NCBI GenBank assembly: GCA_009731375.1 | Contig: BJOX01000008.1 | Span: 459,337 to 523,336 of the forward strand | Reading direction: 5' to 3' | DNA length: 64,000 bases | Source of the DNA: Paulinella micropora | Lineage: Eukaryota > Cercozoa > Imbricatea > Euglyphida | In this document: piece by piece, positions 60,969 to 64,000 of the stretch | Layout: every line of letters begins with the position of its first letter | Position numbering within the stretch: the stretch's first letter is position 1 | The notes under the pieces: generated by a model | Told to the model about the DNA's origin: nothing | What the model saw: the letters and a program-made list of their open reading frames with translations, nothing else | The model's database searches: none | Translations under genes and position numbers: made by a program

Positions 60969-62456
60969 ATGCCAACTCAACACGGCGGAGAATTAGACTT
61001 CAGTAAGACTGACTACATCAGTGCTTCTTATCGTTTGAATAAACTTGCCCCTCGTGAGGGTTCTGGAACATTTGAAGTCACCACTGCTGGCGGACAAGAA
61101 CGAAGCTTTGACCTTATTAGCCGACCTTTTAATCTCGCTCGGTCTTATTTGAGTTTTACTTATACTATGAGAGCGGCTGGTGCCGATGTTTATTCTAGAA
61201 TTTTTATGGACTGCCTTTCACAAATTAGCCAGATACAACTTCAGACCCGTAGCGGTGTTTATCTGTGCGACCTTAACCATCTCAGAATGGTAACTAAGAT
61301 GCTGTGGAAACCAGAAATGAGTTTGAAGGATTTCCTAGACCTTCCTAACCACGGTGATGCTAGTGGCTATGGCTGTATGCTCCAAAAGTGTAATGCTAAC
61401 GGCTTGATTAATATCAGTGCTGTTGAAGCAACTAGAACTGCCTTTCGTGCGGCTACCGATGCTGGCAACAATGTTGCCGCCTCTACTCAGGGTCTATTGC
61501 GTGAGCCCGTGATTTCTGCTCGTCGTCATGATGATGCTGCTCTAACGACTGGAGTTGGAGCACTATCCGCCGTAAATGTTAATTACAACGAGGCGAAGTA
61601 TCTTGTGGGAAGTGGAGCGAATGCCGCTTTGGCCATTAATGTTAAAATTCCTTTGGGTATGATTATTAACACTATTTTCGCACTTGATAAGACTATTATG
61701 TTTCCAGAAATTTTGACTATGCGGATTGTGTGGGGTGCTACTGACAGAACCGGTTATACGGTGACGAATGGTGCGGCTACTTGTATTAGCACTGCTTATG
61801 TTGCAGGACTAAATGCTACCATCCCTATGGCTGTATCTGCTGATGCCACCAATCTTGCCTTGTTTCTTGCGGTTGAAACGAACCCCGATGTCATTCAATC
61901 AATCCAGCAGAAGATTGCTAGCCCCGAAGGCATGAACTTCAATATTGATTATCCCTATGTTTATAAGAATACTACACAAGCAAGCACAAGCCAAAACATT
62001 ATTATGCGATTTGACAGAGGTCATGGTCGCCGTTTGAAGAAGATTTATCACTCTGTTTTTAACACAGAAGAAAGAAAGAACACAGCCTATGACAACGATA
62101 ATCGTGGCGCTACTAAGGTTGTCAATTTTTACACTACTCTGGATGGTTCCCGCCAGCAAGAATTCAACATTGACACAGCGAGCGAAGAAGACTATATGTA
62201 CTTGAAGCCAAAGGTTGAGGGTTCGGCCTTGTTGAATAACGATGTGTATAAATACAATTGGTTCTGGGTTGATGCTTGGGATAATACCCGCCCGCTATGG
62301 AGCAAAGACCAAAATGAAATCAGCGGTTTAAGTCTTGATACTGAGCGACGATGGGACTTTATTGCGACCACCGTGAATGCCGCCTACAACCATTACACCG
62401 TGGCCATTACTCAGCGGGAGGTACAGGTTAAGGCAAATATGATTACAATTAGTTGA
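60969..62456 (+). CDS. major capsid protein, double jelly-roll type
   Basis: Intact 495-residue ORF from ATG 60969 (MPTQHGGELDFSKTDY). The frame is open upstream, but only from a TTG inside a palindrome. Length and features fit virophage/polinton-like major capsid proteins. SFDLISRPFNLARSYLSFTY and SQIQLQTRSGVYLCDL lie near the N-terminus, MIINTIFALDKTIMFPEI in the middle, and LKKIYHSVFNTEERKN and YKYNWFWVDAWDNTRPL near the C-terminus. It forms the trimeric capsomers. It follows the minor capsid gene by 106 bp and its TGA stop is fused to the next stem-loop. Identification rests on size, neighbours and general pattern. Confidence 0.8.
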   Translation: MPTQHGGELDFSKTDYISASYRLNKLAPREGSGTFEVTTAGGQERSFDLISRPFNLARSYLSFTYTMRAAGADVYSRIFMDCLSQISQIQLQTRSGVYLCDLNHLRMVTKMLWKPEMSLKDFLDLPNHGDASGYGCMLQKCNANGLINISAVEATRTAFRAATDAGNNVAASTQGLLREPVISARRHDDAALTTGVGALSAVNVNYNEAKYLVGSGANAALAINVKIPLGMIINTIFALDKTIMFPEILTMRIVWGATDRTGYTVTNGAATCISTAYVAGLNATIPMAVSADATNLALFLAVETNPDVIQSIQQKIASPEGMNFNIDYPYVYKNTTQASTSQNIIMRFDRGHGRRLKKIYHSVFNTEERKNTAYDNDNRGATKVVNFYTTLDGSRQQEFNIDTASEEDYMYLKPKVEGSALLNNDVYKYNWFWVDAWDNTRPLWSKDQNEISGLSLDTERRWDFIATTVNAAYNHYTVAITQREVQVKANMITIS

Positions 62457-62515
62457 TATTTGAAAATCCACACTCTCATTCGTTTCACTCATTCTCGTGT
62501 GTTTTTCAAACATCG
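62455..62515. terminator. viral 3'-end stem-loop at major capsid stop
   Basis: GATATTTGAAAATCCACAC ... GTGTGTTTTTCAAACATC. The TGA stop of the capsid gene (62454-62456) overlaps its first two bases. Confidence 0.8.
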
Positions 62516-62557
62516 TGAAAGATTAATAGATTCATTATTTTTTTCAAAATAAAAAAC

Positions 62558-62608
62558 GATATTTTATGAATAAGCGTGAGTGAAACGAGAGCGCAATTAT
62601 AAAATATC
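62558..62608. promoter_or_regulatory. viral 5' stem-loop directly before ATG 62610
   Basis: GATATTTTATGAAT (62558-62571) and AATTATAAAATATC (62595-62608) pair with a small bulge. The loop AAGCGTGAGTGAAACGAGAG resembles that at 51762. The ATG begins two bases after. Confidence 0.7.
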
Positions 62609-62609
62609 A

Positions 62610-64000
62610 ATGTCTCATCATAGAAACTTAATCGCAGAAAATCCTGACGGCGAATTTATAAACGTCAGCGTTGGATATGATGGACACGTTGAAACAAATA
62701 ATTCAAAAACCGCTTTTGGCGAAGCAGTAGTAGGTCAATGAACACCAGTATTACAAGAAATCTTTCCATATACCATTAATACTAGGATATGGACAAAAAC
62801 AGAAACAAAATCGTGTGTGTCATTTTTGAATAATATGGCTGAATTGAAAACAACTGCTGATGCTACGGCAGATGCTAGACTGGTAAGTAAAAGGAGAATA
62901 AAATATAGAACTGGAATGGGTGTCCTAGCCCGCTTTACTGCTCTGGACGACGGATGATACAAAAGATTACTATTTATTTATTGGAATAGGAAATGATCTC
63001 GCTGATGGATTTTATTTTTACAAAAATCAAGCAGGAATGAATATCGCACATTGTGCGGGAGGTGCTGTAGATTATATTGACCAAGTAGATTGGGACGACC
63101 CTTGCGATGGAAATTATGCTATGCCAAACTTAGACTGGAGCAAAGGAAATGTATTTCAAATTCAATTTCAATATTTAGGTTTTGGTGCTATTAAGTTTTA
63201 TATTGAAAATCCCATAACAGGATTATTTCAATTAGTTCATATGATTGAGTATGCGAATGCTAATAATGGTGTAAGCCTGCGAAATACAACATTACCTTTT
63301 ACGGCAGTCATGAGAAATGATGCAAAGACTGGAATACAAACTCTTAAAACAGCGAGCGCCAGTTTATTCATTGAGGGAACGAATACTATAAACACAAGTA
63401 TAACAAACGAAGTGGAAGGAAGTAAAGCATCAAACACCACTGAAAGTCCTATTATTAGTATAAGAAACAAAGCGGTATTTGATGCGGGCGGTGCTAATTT
63501 AAGAAATTATTCAAATGTTTATCCAACTTTGATGAGTATCACAAATGAAGATACTAAGTCGAATGTTGTCAGAATGGTATTAAATGGAACACTAACTGGA
63601 GCAGGTTTTGCAGATGTTGATTCTAAGTATTCAATTGTAGATACTGACACACAGGCGAGTGCTATCGCAAACGGAACAACAATTTTTAAACTATATGTAA
63701 ATAGTGCTTCAACTCAACAAATCAATCTTAGAAGTTATGATATATACCTATCGCCGAGTGATGTATTAACTTTTACGCAGAAGTCTGTCTCTGCNNNNNN
63801 NNNNATTCAATTGTAGATACTGACACAAAGGCGAGTGCTATCGCAAACGGAACAAAAATTTTTAAACTATATGTAAATTCTCAATCAACTCAACAAATCA
63901 ATCTTAGAAGTTATGATATATACCTATCGCCGAGTGATGTATTAACTTTTACGCAGCTGTCTCTGCTGGTGGAGGAGGAAATATCAATATTATCGCTAAC
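62610..64000 (+). pseudogene. viral virion-like protein, stop and frameshift, runs off window
   Basis: ATG 62610 (MSHHRNLIAENPDGEFINVS), TGA in phase at 62739-62741, then LQEIFPYTINTRIWTKTETK and KRRIKYRTGMGVLARF. A frame change near 62950 leads to DYYLFIGIGNDLADGFYFYK, AHCAGGAVDYIDQVDWDDPC, KGNVFQIQFQYLGFGAIKFY and a long beta-rich tail. The region 63627-63794 is repeated after the 10-N gap (63805-63967) with several base changes, so the gap joins two versions of one segment. The type of protein (beta-rich, lectin-like fold suspected) suggests a surface protein. The end is outside the window. Confidence 0.6.

Larger units (their letters stand above)
46110..64000. mobile_element. integrated virophage / polinton-like virus element (right end outside window)
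   Basis: AT-rich block starting just after the satellite. It encodes an rve integrase, fibre with S74 chaperone, membrane protein, packaging ATPase, adenain-like protease, minor and major capsid proteins and a further virion-like protein. ATPase, protease, penton and major capsid in this order are shared by virophages, Mavericks/polintons and polinton-like viruses. DNA polymerase or primase-helicase genes are not in the window. Stem-loops sit at most gene borders. The left boundary is set by composition change and an inverted repeat at 46115-46170. A 2.15-kb GC-rich host-like insert (49335-51482) interrupts it. Confidence 0.85.

Noticed and set aside
46633-62741. In-frame TAA and TGA codons in several viral genes, suggesting a changed genetic code
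   Set aside because: Both TAA (46900, 56210, 56735) and TGA (47587, 62739) occur internally, while the capsid and protease genes end at TGA and the penton and ATPase at TAA at sensible positions. Frameshifts are also frequent. Mutation or sequence error explains this better than reassignment.

Overview
The window reads as nuclear DNA of a microbial eukaryote, probably an alga or another protist. It has GT-AG introns, very dense microsatellites, a three-exon piggyBac transposon, LTR-retrotransposon debris, and at the right end an integrated double-jelly-roll-capsid DNA virus of the virophage / polinton-like (Maverick) type. I cannot name the species. Seven N gaps are present (927-1179, 1600-1609, 23867-23876, 35734-35787, 57219-57228, 60053-60202, 63795-63804). 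Several sit in homopolymers or between repeated flanks, so some apparent frameshifts may be assembly errors.

Layout. (1) 0.5-8.2 kb: a many-exon JmjC oxygenase gene on + whose introns are almost pure microsatellite and whose exons exist as several partial copies. (2) 8.2-10.8 kb: microsatellites, a tRNA-derived SINE-like sequence and retroelement-type tails. (3) 10825-13687: a piggyBac element with TTAA target duplications, 14-bp inverted termini and an apparently intact transposase. (4) 13.7-20.5 kb: mostly non-coding, with microsatellites and a few inverted repeats. (5) 20.5-28.8 kb: a decayed gag-like gene split by a 6.3-kb element (21218-27478). That element has about 30-bp terminal inverted repeats, dense 19-bp near-palindromic repeats and two unrecognised genes. 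(6) 29-34.3 kb: frameshifted coding remnants, including a retroelement RNase H. (7) 34.7-37.4 kb: trinucleotide and heptamer repeat tracts. (8) 39.1-44.9 kb: two more decayed gag regions with CCHC-type knuckles and a small unidentified ORF. (9) 45.49-46.10 kb: a ~166-bp tandem satellite that ends where the viral element starts.

(10) 46.1 kb to the right edge: the viral element. Minus-strand genes on the left include a DDE (rve) integrase. On the + strand follow a tail-fibre-like gene ending in a peptidase-S74 chaperone, a membrane protein, a small conserved protein, an A32/FtsK-type packaging ATPase, a small basic protein, an adenain-type cysteine protease fused to a long coiled-coil/proline-rich region, the minor capsid (penton) protein, the major capsid protein, and a further virion-like protein that runs off the window. 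The order ATPase - protease - minor capsid - major capsid is the morphogenesis module of virophages and polinton-like viruses. No DNA polymerase or primase is seen; it may lie to the right.

Two observations stand out. Almost every viral gene end carries a related stem-loop beginning TGATATTT, often overlapping the stop codon, with compensatory changes in the stem. A second stem-loop family sits at several gene starts. This resembles hairpin-dependent 3'-end formation in giant viruses and would fit a virophage-like lifestyle. Separately, one viral gene is split by a 2.15-kb GC-rich host segment (F-box/LRR-like coding) flanked by a codon-aligned 6-bp direct repeat, so removing it restores a single reading frame. 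Many viral genes carry stops or frameshifts, while the major capsid and protease genes are intact.
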